Below, in pieces: positions 44,001-55,258 of a stretch of 64,000 nt of DNA. The notes beneath the pieces were generated by a model that worked only from the letters and a program-made list of their open reading frames with translations, was not told where the DNA came from and did not search any database. The DNA is from Jaltomata sinuosa. Its lineage: Eukaryota; Streptophyta; Magnoliopsida; Solanales; Solanaceae. Location of the stretch: NCBI GenBank assembly GCA_003996215.1, contig QJPP01001606.1:248001-312000 (forward strand), read 5' to 3'. The position numbers and the translations under genes were made by a program. Numbering within the stretch: the stretch's first letter is position 1; every line of letters starts with the position of its first letter.

Positions 44001-44166
44001 AGTTTAGATTCTTGACCGTCAAGTTCGTAGGTTGAGAAATAAAAAGGTCGCTTCAGTAAAGGTTTTGTGGAGGAATCAGTCCGAAAAGGGAGCTACTTGG
44101 GAAGCAGAAGCAGCCATGTTAGCCAAGTACCCTCACCTCTTTCCTTCCGATTCAGCTTCAGCTTGA
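41063..44166 (+). pseudogene. Gypsy pol of copy #1 (RT, RNase H, integrase, chromodomain end), broken
   Basis: Order: protease end GMDWLHSY (wording as in copy #2), RT entry VNEFPKVFPEDLPRSPPEWE (41250) and RPTISPWGAPVLFVRKKDGS, then a frame change near 41590. The RT catalytic box reads FIQDIL where copy #2 has FIDDIL, so one catalytic Asp is lost (CAG at 41820-41822). RNase H begins with YVIYCDTSRVGLGCILM; integrase has CPNCQQVKVEHQK and MDFITGLPCT; the chain ends RILKRVGNVAYEVELP and GATWEAEAAMLAKYPHLFPS, TGA 44164-44166. Stops include TAG at 41777, 42320 and 42881, where copy #2 has CAG. A frameshift in the integrase core near 43330-43450 scrambles the third catalytic residue region. Confidence 0.92.
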
Positions 44167-44379
44167 GGTAATAGTTCCTCTCCAGTCTCTCAGTTTCCTA
44201 TTATACATGTCAGTCTTAGAATCATGTTCTCCCAGCTATTCCAGTATTTTCAGCATGTTTTCACATACTTAGAACTAGACTCAGTCAGATGTCAGTTCCT
44301 AGTATTCAGTTGGTAGGGATTGCAGCTCTTTCCCTCCAAACTCAGCTTAGTTAGTCTTCATTTGAGGACGAATGATCCC

Positions 44380-44392
44380 AAGGGGGAGATAT
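44380..44392 (+). promoter_or_regulatory. Polypurine tract of copy #1
   Basis: AAGGGGGAGATAT immediately before the LTR start TGTAACACC, preceded by the conserved TTTGAGGACGAATGATCCC. Confidence 0.9.
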
Positions 44393-46209
44393 TGTAACAC
44401 CTTAGAATTTAGGCCAACTTAAAAAACCCAAAACTCAACAAAACTTAAGAAAATTCAATCTCCAATCAAGCCCCACGGGCTGACCCACGGGCACCATGGA
44501 CATGACGGCCTATCATGGGTCCTCATGGGAAGGACCCAGAGGCTCAGTCCAAGCCGGCTCCAGCCAAATGGGGGACCTGATGGGTGTCGGAGGTCCGATG
44601 AGCCATCGGGCAGCCTATGAGAAGGAGCAGCGCCCCTATCCCAACCTCCCTTTCCCCAACGGGCAAATCACTATGGGAATTGCTGAAGCGATGGGCTATG
44701 GGTCTGCCTGTGGGAATAGTCCAGGGGGCCAGCCCAGTTTGACCCATCCCGACTCCTTGGCCTATGGGCCGTCATAGATCCGACTCCCGTCAAGCGGCCC
44801 ATCCGGCGGTGACTTTTTCCAAAATTTCCAATTTTAAGTTGGGGACATTCCAATCTTTTCCCAATTATTTTAACTCTGATCCTAAGTCGTTTTGGGAGTA
44901 ATTAAAGGGTTTTTACTCTATTTCACTTATTACTCCTAAATTCAATCGACACTTAGCAATATCAGACAAGAACAGAAGCGCTTTCTCTCAAGAACAAGGC
45001 AGAGGGTTTCCTCCTAGTTCAACCGTATAATCTTCCTCCAGGTATGTGGGATTTCACTAGTGGGTTCCTTTCACTCACTAGGTCCCTAGAACTCAGTGAT
45101 TTTTTTCAGTTTCTCCATGATTACTCAGACCTAGGTTTATAAACCCTAGAGATTTCCTTGCTATTCAGATGCTATAACTTATATGATGCTTAGTTCATGT
45201 TCTTGGAGAATTAGTATAGTTTCATGTATAGAACTCAGAAACCCTAGCTTGTGTTAACTTCACTATTTCATGAATTATACTTGCTAGGCAGATCAGTCAA
45301 AAAATAATGCTTTAGAATTCGAATGCCATATCTTTCAGTATATGTATGTTGCATTCTCAAATTATATCATATTTTGAGATATCCAGTATTATAGTTGCAT
45401 GTTAGCTTGTATTCAGTTGGGAGTAGACTTAGAACTGAGAGGACGAGGGGATGAAGGCTCAGCTGTCAGTTTAGGATGATACCTTTAGTAGTAGTCCCCA
45501 AGTCCCAGAACTACGGCACCACCGTAGGTATGAAAGGGGTCAGCTGCCATTTTAGGCTGGTCACCTTTGTCTCTAGAGGACATCAGTTTAGTGGATCCAC
45601 GTCAGACTTGTTCGTACCTTTGGTAAGGTATGAACACCCTACTATCTAGGGTTATAGGTTGGCCCCACAGTTAGCTTAGCTTGGGGTATGCCGGTTAATA
45701 GTATCTCCCACATTCAGATTCCTGTTGCATTGACCATGTACTCAATATCTAGTTCAGTATTCAGTTCAACAAATTGTATATTCATGTTAGTACTTGGTCA
45801 TTGCATCCAGCTAGTTTTCAGTATATGCTTCAGTGTATATATATATATATATATATATTCATGTTCTTTTATCATGTTGTTCAGCTTAGCCCTTATCCCG
45901 CATACTCAGCACATTCAAAGTACTGACACATACTTTTGTGCTACATTGTTTTATAATGTAGGTTCAGGCACTCAGCATCTAGATCGCGCTTAGATCAACT
46001 TCCAGTCCTACTCAACGAATTCAGTGGTGAGTCCTCTTAGTTCTAGGATGATGGAAATGCTTTACCTTTCAGTCTTATTATTTCAGTTTTCAGATTGTTA
46101 AAGTTAGCTGGGGCATGTCCCAGTAACTCATATCAGTTAGAGGCTTTCAGACATAAACTAGATTCAATTTGTGTTAATAGTGTTGTTTTCAATCATCACT
46201 ATACTCTTT
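44393..46209 (+). repeat. 3' LTR of copy #1, right end missing
   Basis: Begins TGTAACACCTTAGAATTTAGG. Matches the leader and R/U5 parts of the copy #2 LTRs (CAGGTATGTGGGATTTCACTAG near 45040, GGTTCAGGCACTCAGCATC near 45960), but its U3 differs: instead of CCACGAGTCGTGG words it has weaker CCCACGGGC / CATGGAC / TATGGGC words (44480-44800). The last ~190 bases are lost where the minus-strand LTR begins. Confidence 0.85.
45836..45858. repeat. (TA)n microsatellite in LTR
   Basis: About eleven TA units; the copy #2 5' LTR has a (TG)n(TA)n run at the corresponding place. Confidence 0.9.
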
Positions 46210-48900
46210 TGTCACGACCCAATTTCTCAGTCATGATGTCACCTACAACCCTCCAGTAGGCGAACCAATCCCCGTAGCCCGAAATGGTTAGTAATGGGCT
46301 ACCTTCTAACAGTTTAAGTGGAAGAACAAATAAATAAGCAGAAGAAAGTGAACAAGATGAATAAACTGGATAACCGGAGTAATATAAATACAAAGCGAAA
46401 GCTAATCCAACCCAAAATATGGTATGATAGCGTATAAGAGCCGAGCTACATCAGGAGTACAAAGGTCCAAAGGTAATATATACATGATGTCTCCGAAACT
46501 ATAAGAGTACAAAAAACAAGGATAAACTAAAGTCAAGATCTGAACGCCAAGAGCTCACCCTCAGCCTAGATGATCCCAAAACAACACCCCGCACGAGTCT
46601 CTGGTGCTCTAACAGCGATGGCCCACACTAGGATCTGCACCAGAAGATGCATAGGGTAGGGTGAGCACCAAATGTGAAGCATAAGGTATCCAGTAGGTAT
46701 CATAGGCCAACTGGGAACATATAAAGTAAAAAAAAATAACAAACAGAATAGAAGTAAGCAGTCACGACAATCAACGATAAAGTGCACAGGAACTAGCCCA
46801 TAGGGAAGACAATAGAAAGAAACAAGCAAGGCTAGCAAATAGAATATATACATGGCAAACACAGGTGAAAGTAGTAACAACGCACCTAGGATCCTCGTAA
46901 CAACAGTATATATGCATAAGTCTAGAAATTGATGGTATACCGGTAACCTCAAGTATAAGGAATGGGAGAGAAGTGTAAAGTAGACATGCTCGGAAAAAGT
47001 AAACAATAACCACACTAATCACAACAATATCATTCCAGTCACCAACAACCCCGCTGTAACCAAGATCTAACCCCACTAATCAGAACAATCTCATTCCAGA
47101 AATCAACGACCTCACTGTAACCAAGCTCACACTCAAGATAGAAGTAATGTGATAAGACTTTACCTACAGTCCCTCGATCTCCCATACAACCGAGGAACGC
47201 AAACAAGTGAAAACAAACCCTCTGGCATCCTATACTACCGGAGCGTACAATCAATAATCAACAGACAAAGGGTGGTACCTCACGTAGATGAATGATATGA
47301 TGCTATGCTAAGTAAAAGTGATCAAAGTACCGTATTTCACCCGCTTCCGGTGAACTATAAGGCCCAGAAGACCGAATCTATGGAAGGTCCACCCGTATAC
47401 CACAGCTACACCATATACCCTCCCTCCAGCACTCGCAGCTCGTAGCTTTTGGTACGGAACAACAAGGTCCATAGAGGCCCCTGACGAATATACTAGATGC
47501 CCCGCATTCTCAAGACAATCCCCAAGTAAAGCTGCCTGGAGGGTATCCAGGTCTAAAATAGTAAGCCCAAAAGCTCTAGTACTCAGCCCTGCCTAGTCCA
47601 GCAACACCCTAGATACTGTTGTATAAAAGTAGGGCACCCGACCCCGTCGAGCCCAAGAAAAGTGGAACTATTGATGAAATGTCTTTTACAACTTTCCTTA
47701 CCACAAGAAGATCCACATGACAAGTCAAAACTATTTCGAAATCATTTCTGTCGAAAATGGGCCCTCCGAGCCATACAAAGTTTAGAAAATAGTCCCAGAA
47801 GGCCCGAAGACAAAACTATAGTAAAAACATGGGAAAACCCCTCTATATGCATGGAAATGGCATGATCAAACACACAATAGCCGCCCCACAGCTCACAATC
47901 AACCTATCGGCCCTGCACAGGCTCCAAAGCTACTAAGCAAGCATAACTAGCCTAGAAGGATAATTCTACATCCGGGACTCGCGAACATTCCCAATGATCC
48001 CACCGTCTATGTTCTAGAGTCAACAAGGCGTCATAGGACCACAAGGGTAATAATATAAATTAACAAGAATTCTACACACAACGGAGGAAAGAAACGGTAC
48101 GGATTATGAAGAAGCGACCAAGGTCTGTGGTACCAACCTAACAGCCCAACCCAAAGATGCCAACTAGTATAATTTTACCTGATATATGTGAAGTCTAGGG
48201 AGTTAAGCCGTAACCTACCTGTCGTCCGATGACAAGCTGCAAGAACAACGATATCCGAGGCCGAGCTGCCCCGAGAAGCTCCGAACGAGGATCAAGCTAT
48301 CAAGATCATGGAAAGAACATAAAGACAGGTCTAATGATACCCATATTGCTATAATAATAGCTGGGCCAAATTTCAGGTCACCGGAGGGCCCGTATGCTCC
48401 ACAACCCAAAACCAAAAAAGAAAACTCACATTATGATCCCCAAGATCATGGGAGTGCATGCCCAGGAAATCGAAGGAATAGGGTGGAAATTTTGAGCTCA
48501 AACAACCCTTAGTAGACAAGAGTCCAATTAGGGAAATTTAGGGAAAGAAAATCGGAAATAGGCAAGAATCACTTACCACGTAAGAGAGTTTAGCCAAGAA
48601 TGTGAATTGAACTAGCCTACGAACATGCATCCACGAAAAGAGGCAGAATCTACAAGCAAGACCAAGCTTCAAGAATTTACAACAATGGAGGTTTGGGTAG
48701 TTGGAGAAGACAACAAAGGAGAAGAGGGAAAAATTACCAAAATACCAACAAAACACAAAATTATCGAGGGTACGGGATTTCTTCAATGGTGCACTGATTT
48801 GAGTAGCTTAGAGGGGGTTTGGGCGAGTTGGAGTTGGGGAATTTGAGAGATAAAAGATGTGCTCGGAGTATATTCACAATAAGTGTTTGAGAGTGAACTT
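46210..48900 (-). mobile_element. Minus-strand LTR of the TGTAATGACCC Gypsy family, right border unclear
   Basis: Starts TGTCACGACCCAATTTCTCAG at 46210 and parallels 20360-23381 for over 2 kb (for example CCGTAGCCC, ACCGGTAACCTCAAGTATAAG, GAGCGTACAATCAA, CTGTGGTACCAACCTAACAGCCCAACCC near 48130). Beyond about 48300 similarity weakens, though a CACTTACCACG segment at 48570 still mirrors CGTGGTAAGT at 18240 in the plus-strand relative. I did not find the expected GGGTCATTACA end, so the right border is approximate. Confidence 0.75.
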
Positions 48901-49629
48901 TAATGAGTGTGAGATGCAAAAAAAAAGTTTTTGATCTTATCCTCCACTTTGGAAACCGTTATAATGTAACTGACAAGTTGTTGCTACTGATTCTTCCATC
49001 GTCTCAGCCCACAAATGAGATTCCAATATTGTATCCCTTGGAGTCATTAGCGAACGGGAAAAAAAAATTGTTCAATTTTAGCATATTAGAACACCAATGT
49101 TTTATAGAATAATGACTCACATGTTACGTGATTCATGGGTTTCTTACTCATATGTTACTTGCTTCATAGAACATTTGATCACATGTTATATGCATATGCA
49201 TTAGAGGTTATTTTTTTGCATATTGTTGATGTCATAGTTCACTTATTTTTTTGTCTTATGTCCTATAACTTATTTGTTTAAAGTATTATACGTGTCCCAA
49301 GTTCATGTGATTAGAATTTTAAAGATTAATTACTCATGACATATGTTTAAATATTTATAGATTGTAGGTGTTTATGTTTATAGTTATAGTTCATAGGCTA
49401 ATATGTAATAACCAAGCTATTTATATGGTATATGCTCCTACAGTGTTAAGGTTTAAGCATTAAGTACTTCAATAGTTTACTTGTCAAGATGATTAGATGG
49501 TAAATGTCACATCATAGTTCTCCTGTTTAGATGTCTAGATGTTTACATGTTATATGTAGCATAAGTTATTCTCTATAGATTATAGGTATTATATATTATT
49601 TGGTCACATTCCATCCTAATCATGGTACA
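48901..49629. other. AT-rich DNA with ACATGTTA words, left flank of copy #2
   Basis: No gene. From about 49110 the sequence repeats words of the type ACATGTTATATG (49119, 49149, 49181, 49545). The same words recur right of copy #2 (59403, 59516), so this is one stretch split by that insertion. It probably belongs to the internal region of the element whose 3' LTR starts at 60442. Confidence 0.55.
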
Positions 49630-49699
49630 TGTAACACCCCAGAACTTCCAAGCCCAGACTTAGCTCAGAAAACCAGGATAAATAAAAAATTTCAACTGT

Positions 49700-50240
49700 C
49701 AGGAACCACGAGTCACTTCCACGAGTCGTGGAACAGTCCAAGAATCATGGACTAGACTCGTGGAAGAAAGATTAGAGGACTGCTCCTCTGAAGTGCATCC
49801 CATAACTCAAGTCTACGAACCATAGAAGTTTCCACGGGCCGTAGAACTTATCCGTGGAATCCTTGTAACAGATGGCCTTCAGGAACCACGATTGGGTTCC
49901 ACGACCCGTGGTAGTTTCCACGAGTCGTAAACCCAAGTCAAGGAACCAGTTTCAGTATCCTATGCTTATGTCCTCATAAACCACGAGTGAATTCCATGAC
50001 TTGTGGAAGTTTCCACGAGTCATGAACCAAAGTCGTGGAACCAAAGTTTAGAGGACCAGGAATTTCTTACAGGAAACACGAGTGGGTTCCACGACCTGTG
50101 GAAGTTTCCACGAGTTGTAAACCCAACTTGTAGGGTTTATTAAAGTGGCTAGTTTTCAGGACCAGTAAACCACGATAAAGTTCCACGACTCATGGAACTT
50201 TTCACGAGTCATAAAACACAGTCGTGATCCCTGGGTTGCG
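49700..50240. repeat. ~95-bp degenerate tandem array with CCACGAGTCGTGG dyads (5' LTR)
   Basis: A paired unit TTCCACGACCCGTGG + spacer + TTTCCACGAGTCGT occurs near 49897, 49995, 50087 and 50182 (spacings about 98, 92 and 95). Further single words lie at 49718-49760 and 49835. The best word, TTCCACGAGTCGTGGAA, is a near-perfect palindrome around one base. Confidence 0.85.
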
Positions 50241-51322
50241 ATTTTGAGTAGGTTTTCTAATTAAATTCCAGGGTCATTCCAGATATTTCCTACCTAATTT
50301 AAAGCCTACACTACATTGGTTTATGTCGTCTAAGCCTGATTAAGTAGCCTAAAACTAACTAAACCCTCATTCTCCTAAAAATCATCAGACTTAGACAAAA
50401 AGGAATCAATAGAGGCGTAGTTTCTCTCAAGAACTAGCTGAGGCCTTCACTAAAGTTCAGCCCCAAAAATCCAAGGATTTCTTTGTGGATTTCTTCACCA
50501 GGTATGTGGGATTTCACCAGTGGGTTCCTTTCACCCATTAGGTCCCTAGATTCCAACTAGTCTTCAGTTTCCTCCATGAATTATCAAACGTAGGGTTCCT
50601 AGAACTTAGAGATTTATCATAATTCAGTTTCTATAATCTCTATGGTATTGACTACATGTTCTTAGAGAATTAATATAGTTCCATGTATAAGGTTCTGAAA
50701 CCTAGTTGTGTACTTCCAGTATTTCATGAATTAAGTTCACTAGACATGCTAATTATATGTTCATGTACCATGATTTGAATGCCATATCTCCCAGTATATT
50801 TAAGTTGCATTCTCAGTTGATTTTCAGTATTTTGAGCTATCCATCATTTCAGTATATTGTTGTTCACATTCATTTGGGAGTAGACTTAGTACCGAGCAGA
50901 CAAGAGGATGAACGCTTAACTGTCAGTTTAGGCTAAGACCTTTAGTAACAGTCCTTAAGTCCCATAACTATGGCGCCACTGTAGGTTTAAGGAGTCAGCT
51001 GTTAGACTAGGCTGCATATCCTTGTCCCTTGTGGACATCAGTAGTGGATCCACGTCAGACTTGTTCGTACCCTAGGCAAGGTGTGAACACCCTGCCATCT
51101 AGGGTTATAGGTTGGCCTCATAATTAGCTCAACTTGGGGTATGTCGGTTAGTAGTGTATCCCACAGTCAGATTCGTGTGCATTGACCTTGTATCTAGTAT
51201 TTATGTTCAGTATTAAGTTAAGTATGTTATTTCATGATTTATACTTGGTCATTGCATTCAATTTAGTTTTCAGTTATGTTGCAGTAAATCTATCTTCATG
51301 TTCAATTTTATATTGCCCACCT

Positions 51323-51323
51323 T

Positions 51324-51354
<31 letters not shown>
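51323..51354. repeat. (TG)n(TA)n microsatellite
   Basis: About seven TG and nine TA units inside the 5' LTR; strongly shortened in the 3' LTR near 58602. Confidence 0.9.
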
Positions 51355-51858
51355 CCTTAATGCTCAGTACATTCAAAGTACTGACGCATACTCTTGTGCT
51401 ACATCATTTTATGATGTAGGTTCAGGCACTCAACATCCTGACCATGCTTAGTTCGGTTCCCTAGTTTGTACTCAGCAGTTCAGTGGTGAGTCCTCATTAG
51501 TTCGAGGATGATAGACATGCTTCATTTCAGTATTTACTTTCAGTTTTAGCTTTGTAGAGTTAGCTGGGGGCATGTCCCAATAACTCCCATTTAGTTAGAT
51601 GGCTTCCAGACCTAGACTAGACTCAGCAGTTGTTAGTGTTGTTTCAGTCAGCACTAAACCATATTTCTATATTATAGCCTTTTCAGATTTGTTAGGCTCT
51701 CATCTTGTTTTAAGATATTAAATTGCTTTAGTTTTTTGCACAGTACATATCTTTAAACTGGTTTTACATAGATATGCCATGCCATGGGTTAGCTTGAGGT
51801 CACTTGTGACATTAAGCACCATGTTGCGTCCAGGGGTAGCTTAAGGGTGTGAAAAACT

Positions 51859-51870
51859 TGGTATCAGAGC
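51859..51870 (+). promoter_or_regulatory. Primer binding site for initiator tRNA-Met (copy #2)
   Basis: TGGTATCAGAGC a few bases after the 5' LTR, identical to the site at 31969. Confidence 0.93.
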
Positions 51871-51927
51871 ATCAAATTCAAGTGTCCTAGGATGTCTGAA
51901 AGCCGCGTCAAGTAGAGTCTTCTTTAT

Positions 51928-51949
51928 AGGTGTGAAGCGCGTCACACTT
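51928..51949 (+). promoter_or_regulatory. Leader hairpin, possible packaging or dimer site
   Basis: AGGTGTGA-AGCGCG-TCACACTT can pair as an 8-bp stem (one G-U) with a six-base loop containing GCGC. It lies between the primer binding site and gag. The related minus-strand leader at 63385-63406 keeps the same arrangement with a changed loop. Function is inferred only. Confidence 0.45.
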
Positions 51950-52076
51950 AGGGGGAGAAACTATGAGGCATTATTAGGAATAACTTCCCTTCATTCTTTC
52001 CCAGTTTGTGCTATAGAGTATAAACTTTATTTAAATTATCCTCTATTCTAACTCATGCTCTTCGTATTTCAGAAAA

Positions 52077-53199
52077 ATGCCTCCCAGAAGAGCAAACGCT
52101 AGGAATCAGCCAGCACCAGCAGCTCCAGAAGACCCATTGAATGAGCAGGTTACGCATGCCGAATTCAGGGCTACTTTTCAAGTACTTGCTCAGGCCATGA
52201 CCGCCCAGGTCAACCAGAAGGCTGCGTCTCAAGTACCGCCTCAGGTCAATACTACTTCAGCCAGAATCCTGCACTTCACTCGGATGAACCCTCCAAAATT
52301 TTATGGGTCCAAGTCAGAGGAAGATCTCCAAGAGTTTCTAGAAGATATTCAGAAGGTGACAGACGTTATGGGTGTCACCCTAATGGAGAGTGCAGACTTA
52401 GCTGCCTATCAGCTGAAAGAGGTAGCTTATACTTGGTACCAGAAGTGGAAGGAATCTCGTTGTGACAATGCAGGATCAGTGACATGGGATCTTTTCAAGA
52501 TTGCATTTTTGGACCGGTTCTTCCTACTAGAGCTCAGGGAAGCCAAGGTTAAAGAGTTCATCAATCTGAGATAGGATGACATAAGCGTGAAGGACTATGC
52601 TCTGAAGTTCACTCAGCTGTCTAAGTATGCCCCGGCAATAGTAGCTGACCCTAGAGATCGTATAAGCAAGTTCGTTTCTGGTGTGTATGATGATGTGGTC
52701 AAGGAATGCAAGACTGTAATGCTCGTGAAGGAAATGGACTTCTCTAGGTTGGTTACTTATGCTCAACAGATGGAGGAGGAAAAGATCAAGGAAAGGGGAG
52801 GTTATGCTAAGAGGGATAGGACAGGTGAGTATGGCCACTCTCAGCAGAGGTTAGAGGGTGGAAACCACTCTCATTATCACCAAAAAAAATTCTGCTCCAG
52901 CTCCAGCTCCATCTTCTGCTAGTGCCCTAGTTCCCAAGTTTAAGAAGGATAGACGGGATAGAGAGTCTGGCTCTAAGTCCTATGGTACAGTTACTAGTGG
53001 GTGCAATAACCTAGTGTGCAAAATGTGTGGTAGGAACCACCAAGGTGAGTGCCTAGCAGGTAGTGGAAATTGCTTTAGGTGTGGCAAGCCAGGCCACAGG
53101 ATGAGGGATTGTCCCACAGCTTCTCAGAAGGGTAATGATGTCCACCCGCAGACTCATACTGGTTCTACAATATCCCCAGCATATCGCCCCACACAGTAG
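52077..53199 (+). pseudogene. Gypsy gag of copy #2, broken
   Basis: Starts at ATG 52077 (MPPRRANARNQPAPAAPEDP), 206 bases after the primer binding site. The capsid core includes FTRMNPPKFYGSKSEEDLQE, AYQLKEVAYTWYQKW, WDLFKIAFLDRFF and LREAKVKEFINL. TAG at 52572 replaces an expected Gln. The same frame resumes at 52575 (DYALKFTQLSKYAP, MEEEKIKERGGYAKR). An eight-A run at 52882-52889 shifts the frame. Then come CKMCGRNHQGEC and an intact CCHC knuckle CFRCGKPGHRMRDC (53071-53112). TAG at 53197 again replaces Gln. The related element at 63268 has a similar gag start on the minus strand. Confidence 0.93.
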
Positions 53200-53704
53200 G
53201 GTGCCTCATCTGGTACAGGTGGCGGTCAGTGCCAAAATAGATTGTATGCCCTTCAAGCTCGACATGATCAAGAGGACTCTCCATATGTGGTCACGGGTAC
53301 ATTACGAGTCTTTAATAATCATGTTTATGCATTGTTAGACCCAGGGGCTACACTTTCCTTTATAACTCCATATATAGCAGTAAATTTTGATGTTAGTCCA
53401 GAAACCCTCCTAGAACCCTTCTCAGTCTCTACTCCAGTTGGTGACCCAGTCATAGCTAGACGGGTATACAAAAATTTCCCAATCATAGTTTCCCAGAAAG
53501 TCACCTCAGCAGATCTTGTAGAGTTAGAAATGGTAAACTTTGATATCATTCTAGGCATGGATTGGTTACATTCCTGTTATGCCTCAGTCAATTGTAGAAA
53601 TAGGATCGTTCAATTTTAGTTTCCTAACGAGCCAGTACTAGAGGGCAAGGGTAGTAACTCAGGGCCTGTAGGTCATTTCATCTCCTACCTTAAGGACAGA
53701 AAAA
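53200..53704 (+). pseudogene. Aspartic protease region of copy #2, broken
   Basis: Continues in the gag frame: VTGTLRVFNNHVYALLDPGA, then TLSFITPYIAVNFDV; DPGA (from 53338) is the active-site position. Then SADLVELEMVNFDIILGMDW and LHSCYASVNCRNRIVQF, with TAG at 53617. After KGSNSGPVGHFISYLKDRK a frame change in an A-rich run near 53700 leads into the RT frame. In the family this domain is part of one gag-pol chain, so the frame change is taken as damage, not a programmed shift. Confidence 0.88.
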
Positions 53705-55258
53705 ATGATCTCCAAGGGGTATATCCATCACCTTGTTCGGGTTAAGGATTCAAACTCTGAGACCCCAACTCTAGAGTTAGTCCCAGTGGTGAACGAGTTT
53801 CCAAAAGTGTTCCCAGAAGATCTTCCCAGAGTTCCTCCCAAAAGAAAAATTGACTTGGGAAATGATCTCATTCCAGATACCCAGCCTATTTTGATTCCAC
53901 CCTACAGAAAGGCTCCAGCTGAGCTTAAGGATTTGAAAGAGTAGCTGAAGGACCTGCTAGATAAGGGCTTCATCAGACCCAACATCTCTCCATGTGGTGC
54001 TCTAGTGTTGTTCGTGTGTAAAAAGGATGGTTCCCTCAGAATGTGCATTAACTACCATCAGTTGAACAAAGTCATAATCAAGAATAAATATCCCGTCCCT
54101 AAGATTGATAACTTGTTTGACCAGTTTCAGGGCGCTAGTTATTTTTCCAAGATAGAACTCAGATTCAGCTATCATCAGCTCAGAGACAGAGATAGTGACA
54201 TCCCAAAGACAGCCTTCAGAACTTGGTATGATCACTATGAATTTGTTGTTATTTCTTTTGGACTAACCAATGCTCCTGCAGCTTTCATGGACCTAATGAA
54301 CAGGGTGTTCAGACAGTATTTGGACTTGTTCGTCATTGTCTTCATTGATGATATCCTTGTGTATTCTCGAAATGAGGAGGAGCATGCAACTCATTTGAGG
54401 GTTGTGCTCCAGTCCCTCAAGGATCGCTAGTTATTCACTAAGTTCAGCAAGTGTGAATTCTGGTTATAGTCTGTCGCTTTCCTTGGTCATGTGGTATCCA
54501 TAGAAGGGATCCATGTTGATTCCTAGAAAATTGAGGCAGTAAAGGACTGGCCCAGACCCACCTCTCCGACAGACATCAGAAGTTTCTTGGGTTTGGTGGG
54601 TTATTACAGGAGGTTCGTAGAAGGATTTTCATCCATAGCTACCTCATTGACCAAGTTGACTCAGAAAAAGGTCAAGTTTCAGTGGTCAGAGGAGTGTCAG
54701 AAAAGTTTCTTAGAACTGAAAACCAGGTTGACTACAACTCCTATTTTGACTCTACCAGATGGTTCAAATAGTTACGTGGTTTATTATGATGCATCCAGAG
54801 TCGGCTTGGGTTGTGTTTTGATGCAGCAGGGTAAGGTCATAGCTTATGCTTCCAGGCAGCTTAAAACCCATAAGAAGAACTACCCGACTCATGACCTCGA
54901 GTTTGCAGCGGTTGTGTTTGCCCTAAAGATTTAGAGGAACTATCGGTATAGTGTTCATGTTGATGTTTTCATAGATCACAAGAGCCTCCAGTATGTGTTC
55001 ACCAAGAAAGAATTTAATCTTCGTCAGAGAAGGTGGCTTGAGTTCCTCAAGGATTATGATATGAATGTGCTCTACCATCTGGGTAAGGCCAATATAGTGG
55101 CTGATGCTCTTAGTACACTGTCTATGGGTAGCATATCCTACGTTGAGGAAGAGAAGAACGAACTGGTCAGAGATGTTCATCGGCTTGCTCGCCTAGGAGT
55201 TTGCCTTATGGTCACGAAAAATGGTGGTGTGATAGTTCAGAATGGGTCAGAATCCTCA
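53705..55258 (+). pseudogene. Reverse transcriptase and RNase H of copy #2, broken
   Basis: All in one frame apart from stops. RT: VNEFPKVFPEDLPRVPPKRK, KGFIRPNISPCGALVLFVCK, FSKIELRFSYHQLR, AFRTWYDHYEFVVISFGLTN and the catalytic box VFIDDILVYS with both Asp present (~54340). RNase H: SYVVYYDASRVGLGCVLMQQ, IAYASRQLK, THDLEFAAVVFALKI and DHKSLQYVFTKKEFNLRQRR. Stops at 53942, 54428, 54467, 54524 and 54932; three of them (53942, 54428, 54524) are CAG in copy #1. Confidence 0.94.

Larger units (their letters stand above)
40902..46209 (+). mobile_element. Chromovirus-like Gypsy copy #1, deleted
   Basis: Parts: first ~160 bases of the 5' LTR (40902-41060), an abrupt join to the protease/reverse transcriptase border, pol to 44166, polypurine tract, and a 3' LTR from 44393 cut at 46209 by a minus-strand LTR. 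The lost part comprises most of the 5' LTR, primer binding site, gag and most of the protease. The pol sequence is close to copy #2, so both belong to one family. The C-terminal GATWEAEA...YPHLFPS motif and the overall build suggest the Tekay/Del group of chromoviruses; that clade name is an inference. Confidence 0.88.
49630..51855 (+). repeat. 5' LTR of copy #2
   Basis: Begins TGTAACACCCCAGAACTTCC and ends near GGGTGTGA just before the primer binding site; the 3' LTR end reads GGCATGACA, so this end is mutated and the last base approximate. U3 carries the palindromic words; the leader start (TCTCTCAAGAAC near 50430) and CAGGTATGTGGGATTTCAC (50500) are shared with the other LTRs of the family. 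Confidence 0.92.

Noticed and set aside
44496..44777. 93-codon ORF in the copy #1 LTR
   Set aside because: Sits in the U3 word region of an LTR, with open frames on both strands; no family resemblance.
53695..53710. Programmed frameshift between protease and reverse transcriptase
   Set aside because: Many other stops and shifts exist in this copy and the family is normally a single frame, so mutation is the simpler explanation.
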